Notes under the pieces: generated by a model
Told to the model about the DNA's origin: nothing
What the model saw: only the letters and a program-made list of their open reading frames with translations
Databases searched by the model: none
Made by a program: the position numbers and the translations under genes
Assembly: GCF_004752005.1 (NCBI RefSeq)
Contig: NZ_CP038493.1
Location: 2,938,302-3,002,301, forward strand
Length of the DNA: 64,000 nt
DNA from: Thalassotalea sp. HSM 43
Lineage (GTDB): Bacteria; Pseudomonadota; Gammaproteobacteria; Enterobacterales; Alteromonadaceae
Direction of reading: 5' to 3'
Part shown: in pieces, positions 45,376-54,482 of the stretch
How positions within the stretch are numbered: position 1 is the stretch's first letter
Layout of the letters: every line of letters starts with the position of its first letter

Positions 45376-45432
45376 ATGACACTACTAGCAATTTCTTTTC
45401 GATATTATCGCTACACCTATCTTTATTACTAG
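45376..45432 (+). CDS. Tyrosine-rich leader peptide of the aroF-tyrA operon
   Basis: An 18-codon reading frame encodes MTLLAISFRYYRYTYLYY and stops at TAG, 95 nt before aroF. Six of its last nine residues are Tyr, and it also has one Phe. Such clustering just upstream of a Tyr-sensitive DAHP synthase and prephenate dehydrogenase is what a ribosome-stalling leader would look like. The start has only a weak ribosome-binding site (ATAAAAG). No intrinsic terminator follows; instead 45471-45502 is C-rich and nearly G-free (12 C, 1 G). The reading frame is a direct observation; the role is inferred from the amino acid match to the operon. Confidence 0.72.
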   Translation: MTLLAISFRYYRYTYLYY

Positions 45433-45527
45433 AAACATCTGGTAACCCTTGCCTTGCCCGGCAGATAAAAAACACACTCGCAACACCTAACAAACACACA
45501 TTAAAAAGAAACTGGGATCATTTTATT

Positions 45528-46610
45528 ATGACGACGCAAACGATTAAGCTTAGCGATATTCACGTTAACTCCGAAGAAGTACTGATTACACCTAATGCGC
45601 TAAAGGCGAAGTTACCGCTTACTGACGCGAACCGTGAATTCATTTTGCAAGCAAGACAAAACATCGCCAACATCATTCACAAGCAGGACCATCGCTTATT
45701 GGTTATCTCTGGTCCGTGTTCAGTGCACGACGTGGATGCGGCAAAAGAATACGGTCGCAAGTTAAAAGAATTGCATGACAAGTATCAAGACAGTTTGTAT
45801 ATCGTTATGCGTGTATATTTTGAGAAGCCAAGAACCACTGTCGGATGGAAAGGCCTGATTAACGATCCAAATATGGACGGCAGCTTTGATGTCAGCAATG
45901 GTCTTGAAACCGCTCGTGAATTGCTGATTTACTTAACCGAGCTTGGCTTGCCTTTGGCCACCGAAGCATTGGATCCAATTTCACCACAATATATGGCTGA
46001 GTTATTCAGTTGGTCGGCCATAGGGGCGCGAACCACAGAATCGCAAACGCATCGTGAAATGGCCAGTGGTTTGTCGATGCCAATCGGCTTTAAAAATGGT
46101 ACCAATGGCTCGTTAGATGTGGCAATTAATGCTATGCAATCAGCGGCTTCATCACACCGTTTTATGGGCATAAACCGCGAAGGTCAGGTGGCCTTAATTA
46201 AAACCTCGGGTAATCCAGATGGTCACGTAATTTTGCGTGGCGGTAAGCAACCAAATTACGATTCTGTTAATGTCTCGTTATGTGAGCAGCAATTGCAAAA
46301 GGCCAATTTACCTCAAGCTTTAGTGGTCGATTGCTCGCACGCTAATTCAAGCAAAGATCATAATCGCCAACCTTTGGTGGCGGATAATGTGGTTAATCAA
46401 ATTTGTGAAGGTAACCTTTCTATCATAGGCTTGATGTTGGAAAGTCACTTGCATGAAGGCAATCAGAGTACTAACCTGCCTAAGCACCAATTAAAATATG
46501 GTGTATCGGTAACCGATGCATGTATTGACTGGCAAACAACTGCAACCTTGATGGACAATACATACCATAAACTGCGCTCGGTATTACCTGAGCGAATCAG
46601 TGGCGAATAG
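45528..46610 (+). CDS. aroF: 3-deoxy-7-phosphoheptulonate synthase, Tyr-sensitive type
   Basis: First enzyme of the shikimate pathway, condensing phosphoenolpyruvate and erythrose 4-phosphate. The 360-residue type I alpha enzyme has LLVISGPCSVHD, VMRVYFEKPRTTVGWKGLINDP, SWSAIGARTTESQTHRE and VDCSHANSSKDHNRQ, all active-site or metal motifs. Assignment to the Tyr-sensitive isozyme rests on linkage to tyrA (20 nt downstream), as in E. coli. ATG 45528 has a distant GGGA. A Tyr-rich leader peptide precedes it; no TyrR box was recognised. Confidence 0.95.
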   Translation: MTTQTIKLSDIHVNSEEVLITPNALKAKLPLTDANREFILQARQNIANIIHKQDHRLLVISGPCSVHDVDAAKEYGRKLKELHDKYQDSLYIVMRVYFEKPRTTVGWKGLINDPNMDGSFDVSNGLETARELLIYLTELGLPLATEALDPISPQYMAELFSWSAIGARTTESQTHREMASGLSMPIGFKNGTNGSLDVAINAMQSAASSHRFMGINREGQVALIKTSGNPDGHVILRGGKQPNYDSVNVSLCEQQLQKANLPQALVVDCSHANSSKDHNRQPLVADNVVNQICEGNLSIIGLMLESHLHEGNQSTNLPKHQLKYGVSVTDACIDWQTTATLMDNTYHKLRSVLPERISGE

Positions 46611-46630
46611 ACTACGAGTAATCTGCAAAT

Positions 46631-47758
46631 ATGAAGGATTTTGAACAGCGACTAGGGCAATGTCGCGACGAAATAGACCAAATAGACAAGCAATTGCTTG
46701 AACTATTGGTCAAACGTCGTCAGGTGACCAAGCGTGTTGGCGAATTGAAAAGCCAAGTGGGTATGCCAATTTTTGCCCCAGAGCGTGAGCAACAGCTGTT
46801 AGACAGTTTAAAACAACGAGCCGACGCCAAAGCAATAAACCCGCAATTGGTTGAAGACGTATTTCGTCGCATTATGCGTGATTCTTATAAATCGCAAGAT
46901 GAACAAGGTTACCGCTGTGTAAATCCCGACATCAATAAGGTCGTCGTCATCGGTGGTGGCGGCCAATTAGGCTCGGTATTTGTTGATTTATTTACCCGCA
47001 CTGGCTATCCGGTGCACATTATTGAAAAACACCAATGGCAGCAGGCGAAAGCGATATTGATGGATGCCGACTTGGTTATCGTTGCGGTGCCAATCAACAT
47101 CACCGACGAAATCATTAAGCAATTATCTTATTTGCCAGAGCAATGTATTTTGGCGGATATAACCAGTATCAAAGAGCAGCCTTTGGCGGCCATGCTTGCG
47201 GTGCACAAAGGGCCTGTATTGGGCTTGCACCCGATGTTTGGTCCTGGTGTAACCGGTTTTATCAAGCAAACCATTATTATTTGTCATGGTCGTATGGCCG
47301 ATAAATACCAATGGCTATTGCAGCAGTTTCAGGTTTGGGGCGCGAATAATTATCAGGTAGAGGCCGCAGAGCATGACAATGCCATGGCCATGGTTCAGGT
47401 CATGCGACATTTCTCTACCGCCTGTTACGGTTATCATTTAATGCATGAGCAGGCAGACTTGGAAAAGTTGTTGGCGATGAGTTCACCAATCTATCGTTTG
47501 GAGCTTGCAATGGTAGGGCGCTTGTTTGCTCAAGATCCCCAGCTTTACGCTGATATCATATTTTCCAATGCAGATAATGTCGCCATGATGGAACGTTTTA
47601 TTGACCGTTTTCGTGATATGCTTGTTGATGTTAAAGCCAATGATAAACAAGGCTTTATTGAAAAGTTTAATCAAGTGGCGAATTGGTTTGGAGACGATGC
47701 CAAAGCGTTTCTTGAAGAGTCATCGATAATGTTAGATAAAGCAAAAGAGCGTGAATAA
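46631..47758 (+). CDS. tyrA: Bifunctional chorismate mutase / prephenate dehydrogenase
   Basis: Converts chorismate to prephenate and then to 4-hydroxyphenylpyruvate for tyrosine. The 375-residue protein has an N-terminal AroQ-type chorismate mutase (about 1-88, [33 protein letters not shown]) and a C-terminal prephenate dehydrogenase starting with the NAD-binding [19 protein letters not shown] (about 100-120), then [11 protein letters not shown] 46631, 20 nt after aroF. Its stop codon overlaps the thioredoxin-like gene by one base (TAATG), so the three genes form one operon. Confidence 0.97.
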   Translation: MKDFEQRLGQCRDEIDQIDKQLLELLVKRRQVTKRVGELKSQVGMPIFAPEREQQLLDSLKQRADAKAINPQLVEDVFRRIMRDSYKSQDEQGYRCVNPDINKVVVIGGGGQLGSVFVDLFTRTGYPVHIIEKHQWQQAKAILMDADLVIVAVPINITDEIIKQLSYLPEQCILADITSIKEQPLAAMLAVHKGPVLGLHPMFGPGVTGFIKQTIIICHGRMADKYQWLLQQFQVWGANNYQVEAAEHDNAMAMVQVMRHFSTACYGYHLMHEQADLEKLLAMSSPIYRLELAMVGRLFAQDPQLYADIIFSNADNVAMMERFIDRFRDMLVDVKANDKQGFIEKFNQVANWFGDDAKAFLEESSIMLDKAKERE

Positions 47759-48288
47759 TGAGCGAGCAAGAAGATAATAAAATTGGTTTTTTAAGCAAAT
47801 ACAAAAAGCAGATTATGGCACTTGCCATCATCGCTTGGATTGTGTTCGCCGCGGCCTTGTATATGGATGAATCTTTTGCTGGCGAGCATGAATCAACGGG
47901 ACCAATTTCAGCCAAGGTGTTGCTAGAGCAACAGCCTGAATTTGCTGAAAACTATCAAAACTATACACCGTCAGAAACAGAATTAACGGCTGTTGCCGAG
48001 ATTGCTGATAATGTCAGTATTGATGTTTACTTTGGTTCATGGTGCCATGACAGCCAACGTGAAGTACCAAGATTTTTAAAAGCATTTGTCGATTCACCGG
48101 CAAAGATTCGTTTAATCGCATTGGATACTAAAAAGTCTGATGCTCACGGTGAAGCTAAAGCGGCTAACATAAAGTTCACGCCGACTTTTGTGGTTATCAA
48201 AGATGGTCAGGAAATTGGCCGTGTTGTGGAAAGACCAAAGACGACCAATGGTGAAGATATTCTTGCTATTTTTGCCCAAGCAAAATAG
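47758..48288 (+). CDS. Membrane-anchored thioredoxin-fold protein
   Basis: A 176-residue protein with one N-terminal transmembrane helix (about 20-38) and a thioredoxin-like domain outside (about 75-170). The active site reads GSWCHDSQREVPRF, that is C-x-x-S: only one catalytic Cys is kept, as in several WCxDS-type thioredoxin-like proteins. KFTPTFVVIKDGQEIGR contains the cis-Pro loop. It is likely periplasmic and monothiol, so not a simple disulfide reductase. Overlap with tyrA shows translational coupling, although a link to aromatic synthesis is not evident. Confidence 0.75.
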   Translation: MSEQEDNKIGFLSKYKKQIMALAIIAWIVFAAALYMDESFAGEHESTGPISAKVLLEQQPEFAENYQNYTPSETELTAVAEIADNVSIDVYFGSWCHDSQREVPRFLKAFVDSPAKIRLIALDTKKSDAHGEAKAANIKFTPTFVVIKDGQEIGRVVERPKTTNGEDILAIFAQAK

Positions 48289-48726
48289 CTAATCCAACTC
48301 ATTCAGTGTGCTCAGAACTTCTGAGCGCACCTCTTCTATCGCTTTATTAACCTGCTCGTTACTGTCTGACTTGGTTTCTAAATGCTGCCAATGATCACCC
48401 CATAGATTGTGCAACTGTGCCGCGTCGCTTTCTACGGCGACATTAACTGTTTTTGATAAATCATTGATATACAAAACAAAGCGCCAGCCACGAATGTTAT
48501 CCAGTGGGGTTTTATCGTAATACGCACTGTCGACTAAAAGTTGCAGATCGGCCAGTGATTTAAGTATTTCAAACGACGAGGTTCTGACATTACGGTTATG
48601 TTCGGTAACTTCATTACGCCAGGTATTATAAGACAAAGAGGTGATAGCAATAATCATCGAGATTATTGCTATCATGTGCTGTTTAATTTGTTGGCCAAAA
48701 CTTTGTGTTTTGTTATTGGACGTCAT
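48289..48726 (-). CDS. Hypothetical membrane-anchored protein, 145 aa
   Basis: I do not recognise a family. The 145-residue product has one transmembrane helix at about residues 17-35 (HMIAIISMIIAITSLSYNTW) and a helical, acidic C-terminal region ending in EEVRSEVLSTLNELD. The asparagine-rich post-helix part could form a coiled bundle outside or inside the membrane. ATG 48726. Its stop is adjacent to that of the convergent thioredoxin-like gene, without room for a terminator. An AsmA-like gene is 21 nt upstream on the same strand, so they may be one transcript. Confidence 0.6.
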   Translation of the reverse strand: MTSNNKTQSFGQQIKQHMIAIISMIIAITSLSYNTWRNEVTEHNRNVRTSSFEILKSLADLQLLVDSAYYDKTPLDNIRGWRFVLYINDLSKTVNVAVESDAAQLHNLWGDHWQHLETKSDSNEQVNKAIEEVRSEVLSTLNELD

Positions 48727-48747
48727 AACGGTTGCCAGAATAACGGC

Positions 48748-49536
48748 TTAACTGCCTTGCTTTTCCGGTTCTTCATCTTTGCTTTTACCGCGCAACTTAT
48801 CGAGGAAGCCCTTGGTTTCTTTTTCAACTTTGTCTTTTAATTGCTGCTTCGCGGCCTTTTCGAACTGCTTTTTCGTTTCTTTGCTGATTTGACTAAACAC
48901 TTCTTTGGCAACCACGGCGCCAATTTGGCTCGCCGGCAAACCTTCGCTACCGCCAATATTACCGAGCTTAGACGCTGGAATTTCAACGTCCATGGTTTTA
49001 CCGTTAACTTTGGTTAAATCAAGCGTTAAGGCGATACCTGCCAATTCCAAGTTAGAGATGGCAATGCGCTTTTCTTCGCCTTGCTTGGCAGGGCGATCAG
49101 TTTGTACATCTTCATTAGGCTGGCCATTTTTATCAAACTTACTGTTGATAATTTTCATCAAGTCACTGATGTTGTTACTGCCATCTTTTTCAAATTCAAC
49201 AAACACTTGCGGGTCAATTAATTTAACCGACTCCAATACGATAGGTTGCTTGGTGATGGTTTTTAGGTCGATATCTAACGACACTTCGCCAAGATAAAAA
49301 GCATTTTTTTGCTGATACTTACTTGGGTTATTAAAGGCGATACCGTAAATACCGCCAAAACCTTGGGTAAGTTTTAAATCGACCTTATCAACGGTCACGG
49401 TATTTTCGGTCAGTTTGCTGCCGACGATTTCAATTTGACTGCGAATAAAACCATTCCAGTCGACTGAGGCGAGAAACCACAACACACCACCAAAGATCAA
49501 CAACAAGGTGGCAGCTACAATTGCAAGTTTATTCAT
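48748..49536 (-). CDS. AsmA-like exported protein
   Basis: A 262-residue protein with an N-terminal membrane anchor (about 3-24) and a region like the start of AsmA/YdbH-type lipid-transfer proteins: VDWNGFIRSQIEIVGSKLTENTVTVDKVDLKLTQGFGGIYGIAFNNP, then SVKLIDPQVFVEFEKDGSNNISDL. The last 60 residues are highly charged and Lys/Glu-rich. I start at ATG 49536, which has TTAGGAAA upstream, rather than GTG 49560. The short length means only one AsmA-like repeat is present. Function unknown; envelope location is likely. Confidence 0.68.
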   Translation of the reverse strand: MNKLAIVAATLLLIFGGVLWFLASVDWNGFIRSQIEIVGSKLTENTVTVDKVDLKLTQGFGGIYGIAFNNPSKYQQKNAFYLGEVSLDIDLKTITKQPIVLESVKLIDPQVFVEFEKDGSNNISDLMKIINSKFDKNGQPNEDVQTDRPAKQGEEKRIAISNLELAGIALTLDLTKVNGKTMDVEIPASKLGNIGGSEGLPASQIGAVVAKEVFSQISKETKKQFEKAAKQQLKDKVEKETKGFLDKLRGKSKDEEPEKQGS

Positions 49537-49710
49537 AATTTTCCTAAGCTTAGTTAACACATTTTATATCTATGTTTTTATTATAGACATGCTTGCGTTT
49601 TATTTAACCTGAAAAATGTGTAATTCAACGTTTAGAAATCGTATAGGGATGTAAATTCGTATATAGTGCCGCTAATTTAACCTAGCTGTAACTTTGGATA
49701 TCTGATTTTC

Positions 49711-50769
49711 ATGGAAAATAATAAAATTTCGCGTTGGCCGATTATATTTCTAGCGCTCGTTTTGATTGCCTTACTAGCCTACATTAATTGGCCACAGGAG
49801 CAAAACAAGGCATCTCGTGGTGCGCGTATTATTAATGTCATCACCACACCGGTTGTGATGGCCGATTTCAGTGACGAATTTGAAGCATTGGGTACCGCCA
49901 AAGCCAACGAGGAAGTGGTATTAACCGCACAGTACACTGACATTATTAAGTCGGTGCATTTTAATGACGGTGATGAAGTTAAAAAAGGCCAGATATTGGT
50001 CGAACTGTCTAAAGATGAAGAAGAGGCAAAAATTGCTGAGTTGCAAGCCAACTTAGAAATTGCTGAAGCGCAATTATTGCGTTACCGCGAACTATTAAAT
50101 AAGGGCGTTGGTTCGGTATCACAACGTGACGAGCAAAAAGCCAAGGTTAAAGCATTAGAAGCACAATTAAAAAGTGCGCGAGCGATACTCTCAAATTTAA
50201 CCATTAAAGCGCCTTTCGACGGGCAACTAGGTTTTCGTCAAGTCTCGGCGGGTGCCTTGGTCTCACAAGGCGAAGAAATCACGTCCCTTGACGATATAAG
50301 CACAATCAAAGTCGATTTTAATATTCCAGAGCGTTTTATCAATACCATTGAATTAGGTCAGTCAATCAGTGCCAGTAATATTGCTTTCGCTGACAAATTG
50401 TTCGTCGGTAAAGTGACCGGTATTTCACCACGTGTTGATGCGGTAACTCGTACCGTACAAATTCGCGCTGAAATTCCAAATGCACAAAAACAGCTACGAC
50501 CGGGCATGTTGATGAGCATCATTTTACAGCGTGATGTTGAGCAGTTATTGCAAATACCTGAAAGTGGCATTATTCCTTTTGAAGATAAGCACTTTGTGTT
50601 TATCGCCCGTGACGGTGTGGCTAAAAGAATTGACGTGGTTATTGGTCGTCGTAAACCGGGTTCCGTTGAAATTCTCTCGGGCATTGCTGAAGGTGAGCAA
50701 ATTGTTATTGAAGGTGCGTTGAAATTGCGCGATGGCGCGATGATCAAAACGCAGCTGGATACGGAGTAA
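49711..50769 (+). CDS. RND efflux periplasmic adaptor (membrane fusion protein)
   Basis: A 352-residue adaptor with an N-terminal membrane anchor (about 8-26), lipoyl/barrel-sandwich halves, an alpha-helical hairpin (about 98-155) and a beta-barrel domain; GFRQVSAGALVSQGEEITSLDDISTIKVDFNIPE is characteristic of the MexH/VexC-like group. It bridges the RND pump and an outer membrane channel in the periplasm. ATG 49711. The permease starts 6 nt after its stop, so they are one operon. No outer-membrane factor is encoded here; TolC from elsewhere is likely used. Confidence 0.92.
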   Translation: MENNKISRWPIIFLALVLIALLAYINWPQEQNKASRGARIINVITTPVVMADFSDEFEALGTAKANEEVVLTAQYTDIIKSVHFNDGDEVKKGQILVELSKDEEEAKIAELQANLEIAEAQLLRYRELLNKGVGSVSQRDEQKAKVKALEAQLKSARAILSNLTIKAPFDGQLGFRQVSAGALVSQGEEITSLDDISTIKVDFNIPERFINTIELGQSISASNIAFADKLFVGKVTGISPRVDAVTRTVQIRAEIPNAQKQLRPGMLMSIILQRDVEQLLQIPESGIIPFEDKHFVFIARDGVAKRIDVVIGRRKPGSVEILSGIAEGEQIVIEGALKLRDGAMIKTQLDTE

Positions 50770-50775
50770 CGACGG

Positions 50776-53700
50776 GTGATTTTATCGGATTTATCAGTTA
50801 AACGTCCGGTTTTTGCAACCGTACTTAACCTATTGATCGTTACGTTTGGTATCGTTGCCTTCTTAACCTTACCGTTACGTGAATACCCAGATACCGACAA
50901 ACCAGTGGTAACGGTACAGACGTCATACCCTGGCGCATCCGCCGCTATTGTCGAAACCAAGATAACGCAATTGTTGGAAGACAAAATTAGCGGTATCGAA
51001 GGGGTTAAATCAATCACCTCGACATCAACTGATGGTCGTTCGCGTATTACCATTGAATTTGAACTAGGTCGCGATATTGATGGTGCTGCCAATGATGTGC
51101 GTGACAAGATTTCAGCGGAAGTACGACGCTTACCAGATCAAGCCGATCCGCCAGAGGTGCTAAAAGCCAATGATGATGGCGATGTTATCGCTTGGTTTAC
51201 CTTGCAAAGTGATGTGTTTAACACACTTGAATTAACCGATTACGCCAATCGCTATATTACCGATCGTTTCGCCACGGTAAATGGTGTCGCCGAAGTGATG
51301 GTCGGTGGTGGCCGAACCTATGCGATGAAAATATTACTTGACCGCAAAGCCATGGCGGCACGTAATATCACCGTAACTGACGTAGAAGATACCTTAAGAG
51401 CAGAAAACGTTGAATTACCTGCCGGTGAAATTGAATCGGTCGACCGAGATTTTAGCGTCCGTGTTGCACGTAGCTATAAGAACGAACAAGACTTTGCCAA
51501 TATGGTTATTGCCCGTGGTGATAATAATTCATTGGTACGTCTAATTGATGTAGCTCAGGTCAAGGTCATGGCCGAAGACGATGAAACCATGTTTAAAGGC
51601 AATGGCCGAAACATGGTTGGTCTTGGTATTATCAAGCAATCTACCGCGAACACCATCTCTGTGGTTGATGCGGCGCGCAAGGAAATGGATATCATCAAAG
51701 ACAATCTGCCTTCCGGTACCACTATCGTACCAAGCTATGATTCGTCTATTTTTATCAAAGAGTCTATCGACGAAGTATACAATACCTTAGGTATTGCCAT
51801 GTTTATGGTGGTGCTGGTTATCTTTATCTTCCTTGGTAATATTCGGGCAACCTTGATCCCGGCGGTTACGGTTCCAGTTGCTTTGATTGGCTCAATGATG
51901 GTGCTCAGTGCCTTTGGCTTTTCCATTAACTTGTTAACCTTACTGGCGTTGGTGCTTGCCATAGGTTTGGTGGTTGATGATGCGATTGTTGTGCTCGAAA
52001 ATATTTACCGTCGAATTGAAAACGGTGAAGCGCCTTTGCTGGCGGCATACAATGGTGGCCGTGAAGTGGCGTTTGCGGTTATTGCAACAACCTTGGTATT
52101 GGTGTCGGTATTTGTGCCATTGGTGTTTATGTCTGGCGATATCGGCCGTTTATTTACCGAATTTGCCCTTGCCATTGCTGCAGCGGTTATCTTTTCCAGT
52201 CTCACCGCACTGTCATTGACACCAATGATGTGTTCAAAATTATTGAAACATCGCCAACGTAGCTCGTCATTTGGACAACTGTTAGATAAAGGCTTTGCCA
52301 AGCTTGAAGTGGGCTATGCCAACTTATTGCATTCGACCATTAAACAGCCGGTTATGTTGACCTTTATTATGATCTTAGCATTTGCGTTACTGGTGACTAT
52401 TTTCAATAAGTTGCCGAATGAATACGCGCCAAAAGAAGATCGTGGCGGCGCCTTTTTGATTATGAGTGGGGCTGAAGGGGCAAGTTACGAAAGTAATGTC
52501 AGTAATATGCGTCAAATTGAGCAGAAGCTATTACGTCATTATCAAGAAGGTACATTAGAACGCGTTATTGTTCGTGTTCCCGGTTTTCGAGATACCGGTG
52601 GTATCGCCATTATTGGTCTGCCGGCTTGGGATCAGCGTGACATCTCTACTCAAGAGTTTATCAGTGATTTCAACCGTGAGCTATCGACGGTAACCGATGT
52701 ACGTGCCTTTGTGATGAGTCGTGGTGGTTTAGGTGGTCGTGGTGGCGGTGGTCGTCCAATCGGTTTTGTTCTGCAAGGTAATAGTTATGAAGAGTTGGCG
52801 CGCTGGCGCGACATCATTATGACTCGTGCGCAACAAAACCCAGGTATCATCGGCTTAGAAAGCGACTATAAAGAAACCTCGCCACAGTTATTGGTGAACA
52901 TCGATCGCACGCGCGCATCCGATCTAGGTGTTTCTGTTGGCGATATCGGTAAAACCCTGGAAACCATGTTGGGTAATCGTCGAGTTACAACATACATTGA
53001 TCGCGGTGAGGAATACGATGTCATCTTAGAAGGTGACGAAAGTGATTATCGTAGCCCTAGCGCCATTGATAATATTTATGTGCGTTCAAAAGCAACAGAT
53101 CAGCTGATCCCTATGTCTAACTTGATCAGCTTTTCTGAAAATGCCCGCTCCAAACAACTGAACCGCCATAACCGACTGCGCAGTATTACCCTGGAAGGTA
53201 ATTTAGCTGAAGGTTATACCTTAGGTGAAGCATTAGACTTTTTAAATAATGTGGTTAAGGAAGAGCTGCCTGTTGAAGCCTCCGTTGATTACACAGGACA
53301 ATCATTGAAGCTAAAAGAAGGGGCCAGTTCGATGACCTTCATTTTTGCTTTGGCATTGTTGATTACCTATTTGGTTCTAGCTGCACAGTTTGAAAGCTTT
53401 GTGCACCCATTTGTGATCATGCTGACCGTACCGCTTGCTTTGGTTGGTGGTCTATTAGGTTTATACCTCATGGGCATGAGTCTTAACATTTACAGTCAAA
53501 TTGGTATTGTGATGTTGATTGGTTTGGCGGCGAAAAACGGTATCTTAATTGTTGAATTTGCCAATCAATTACGTGATAAAGGAATCGAGTTTAGTGACGC
53601 CATTGTACAAGCGTCGCAGCAACGATTACGACCTATTGTGATGACATCGTTTACCACGGTAATGAGTGCTATTCCTTTGGTTATTGCCATAGGCCCTGGT

Positions 53701-53856
53701 GCGGAAAGCCGCATGGTACTTGGTGTGGTTATTTTTGCTGGGGTTAGTATCGCCACTATCTTTACCTTGTTTGTTGTTCCGGGCGCGTACTACTGGTTGT
53801 GTCGTAATACCAAATCACCAGAATTTATCGCCAAGCAAATCGATGAGCAAAGCTAA
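50776..53856 (+). CDS. RND-family multidrug efflux permease
   Basis: A 1026-residue proton-driven inner-membrane pump with twelve transmembrane segments and two large periplasmic loops. N-terminus LSDLSVKRPVFATVLNLLIVTFGIVAFLTLPLREYPDTDKPVV and the TM4 motif LVVDDAIVVLENIYRR, which holds the proton-relay Asp pair, identify the HAE1 family. The C-terminal half has GLAAKNGILIVEFANQL. GTG start at 50776, with CGGAG upstream. Substrates unknown. Forms a pump with the upstream adaptor; ends in a strong terminator. Confidence 0.95.
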   Translation: MILSDLSVKRPVFATVLNLLIVTFGIVAFLTLPLREYPDTDKPVVTVQTSYPGASAAIVETKITQLLEDKISGIEGVKSITSTSTDGRSRITIEFELGRDIDGAANDVRDKISAEVRRLPDQADPPEVLKANDDGDVIAWFTLQSDVFNTLELTDYANRYITDRFATVNGVAEVMVGGGRTYAMKILLDRKAMAARNITVTDVEDTLRAENVELPAGEIESVDRDFSVRVARSYKNEQDFANMVIARGDNNSLVRLIDVAQVKVMAEDDETMFKGNGRNMVGLGIIKQSTANTISVVDAARKEMDIIKDNLPSGTTIVPSYDSSIFIKESIDEVYNTLGIAMFMVVLVIFIFLGNIRATLIPAVTVPVALIGSMMVLSAFGFSINLLTLLALVLAIGLVVDDAIVVLENIYRRIENGEAPLLAAYNGGREVAFAVIATTLVLVSVFVPLVFMSGDIGRLFTEFALAIAAAVIFSSLTALSLTPMMCSKLLKHRQRSSSFGQLLDKGFAKLEVGYANLLHSTIKQPVMLTFIMILAFALLVTIFNKLPNEYAPKEDRGGAFLIMSGAEGASYESNVSNMRQIEQKLLRHYQEGTLERVIVRVPGFRDTGGIAIIGLPAWDQRDISTQEFISDFNRELSTVTDVRAFVMSRGGLGGRGGGGRPIGFVLQGNSYEELARWRDIIMTRAQQNPGIIGLESDYKETSPQLLVNIDRTRASDLGVSVGDIGKTLETMLGNRRVTTYIDRGEEYDVILEGDESDYRSPSAIDNIYVRSKATDQLIPMSNLISFSENARSKQLNRHNRLRSITLEGNLAEGYTLGEALDFLNNVVKEELPVEASVDYTGQSLKLKEGASSMTFIFALALLITYLVLAAQFESFVHPFVIMLTVPLALVGGLLGLYLMGMSLNIYSQIGIVMLIGLAAKNGILIVEFANQLRDKGIEFSDAIVQASQQRLRPIVMTSFTTVMSAIPLVIAIGPGAESRMVLGVVIFAGVSIATIFTLFVVPGAYYWLCRNTKSPEFIAKQIDEQS

Positions 53857-53882
53857 CCGCTAATCTCTGTTACATAACGAAT

Positions 53883-53914
53883 AAGCCGCACGGTTAATAG
53901 GTGCGGCTTTTTTT
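53883..53914 (+). terminator. Terminator of the RND operon
   Basis: AAGCCGCAC / GTGCGGCTT, a perfect 9-bp stem with a 9-nt loop and a long T-run, 26 nt after the permease stop. Confidence 0.9.
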
Positions 53915-53943
53915 ATCTGCGTGATAAGCGTTTTTATTTGAGC

Positions 53944-53969
53944 TGTCATTAATTTTCCCTATAATGACA
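53944..53969. promoter_or_regulatory. Inverted repeat overlapping the yjdM promoter
   Basis: TGTCATTA (53944-53951) and TAATGACA (53962-53969) form a perfect 8-bp dyad with a 10-nt centre. A promoter, TTGAGC (53938-53943), 16 nt, TATAAT (53960-53965), overlaps it, so a protein bound there would compete with RNA polymerase. Confidence 0.5.
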
Positions 53970-54046
53970 ACGGCATTGCAGCCTTTAAACTAGACTGAGA
54001 TGGATGCCAAATGTTTATATTTTAGCCGTCAAAAGAAGCCAATATT

Positions 54047-54385
54047 ATGTCTTTTCCTCCTTGCCCTGAATGCAAATCTGAATACGTTTACCAAGATCAA
54101 AATCAATTAATTTGTCCTGAATGTGGCCACGAATGGAACCCCGAACAGGCGGTCATTGATGACGACGCGGTCATCGTTAAAGATGCCAATGGAGCACAGC
54201 TTAATGAGGGTGACAAAGCAACGGTCATTAAAGATTTAAAAATTAAAGGCAGTTCACAGGTTATTAAGATTGGTACAAAAGTATTGATTAGACGTATTCA
54301 AGACAGCAAAGATCATCAACTCGACTGTAAGGTCGATGGTGCCGGCGAAATGATGGTGACCGCTAAGTTCGTTAAGAAGTCGTAA
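54047..54385 (+). CDS. yjdM: YjdM/PhnA zinc-ribbon protein
   Basis: A 112-residue cytoplasmic protein with an N-terminal zinc ribbon (Cys6, Cys9, Cys23, Cys26) and a C-terminal PhnA-type domain (VKDANGAQLNEGDKATVIKDLKIKG...VLIRRI). Named for alkylphosphonate uptake, but its role is unknown; PhnA of E. coli is not needed for phosphonate use. ATG 54047, after a promoter that overlaps an inverted repeat, suggesting regulated expression. Not in an operon. Confidence 0.9.
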   Translation: MSFPPCPECKSEYVYQDQNQLICPECGHEWNPEQAVIDDDAVIVKDANGAQLNEGDKATVIKDLKIKGSSQVIKIGTKVLIRRIQDSKDHQLDCKVDGAGEMMVTAKFVKKS

Positions 54386-54482
54386 GTGAGCATCATCATA
54401 CAAGTAATATGGGGCTGTCGCGGTTTGTTGCGCTAACTTACTCATTTGCTAATTCGATAATTTAAAATACAAAGGGTCGTTA

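Noticed and set aside
45188-45499. 103-codon minus-strand frame upstream of aroF
   Set aside because: Covers the leader region on the wrong strand, no start context, odd composition; the + strand leader peptide explains the region better.
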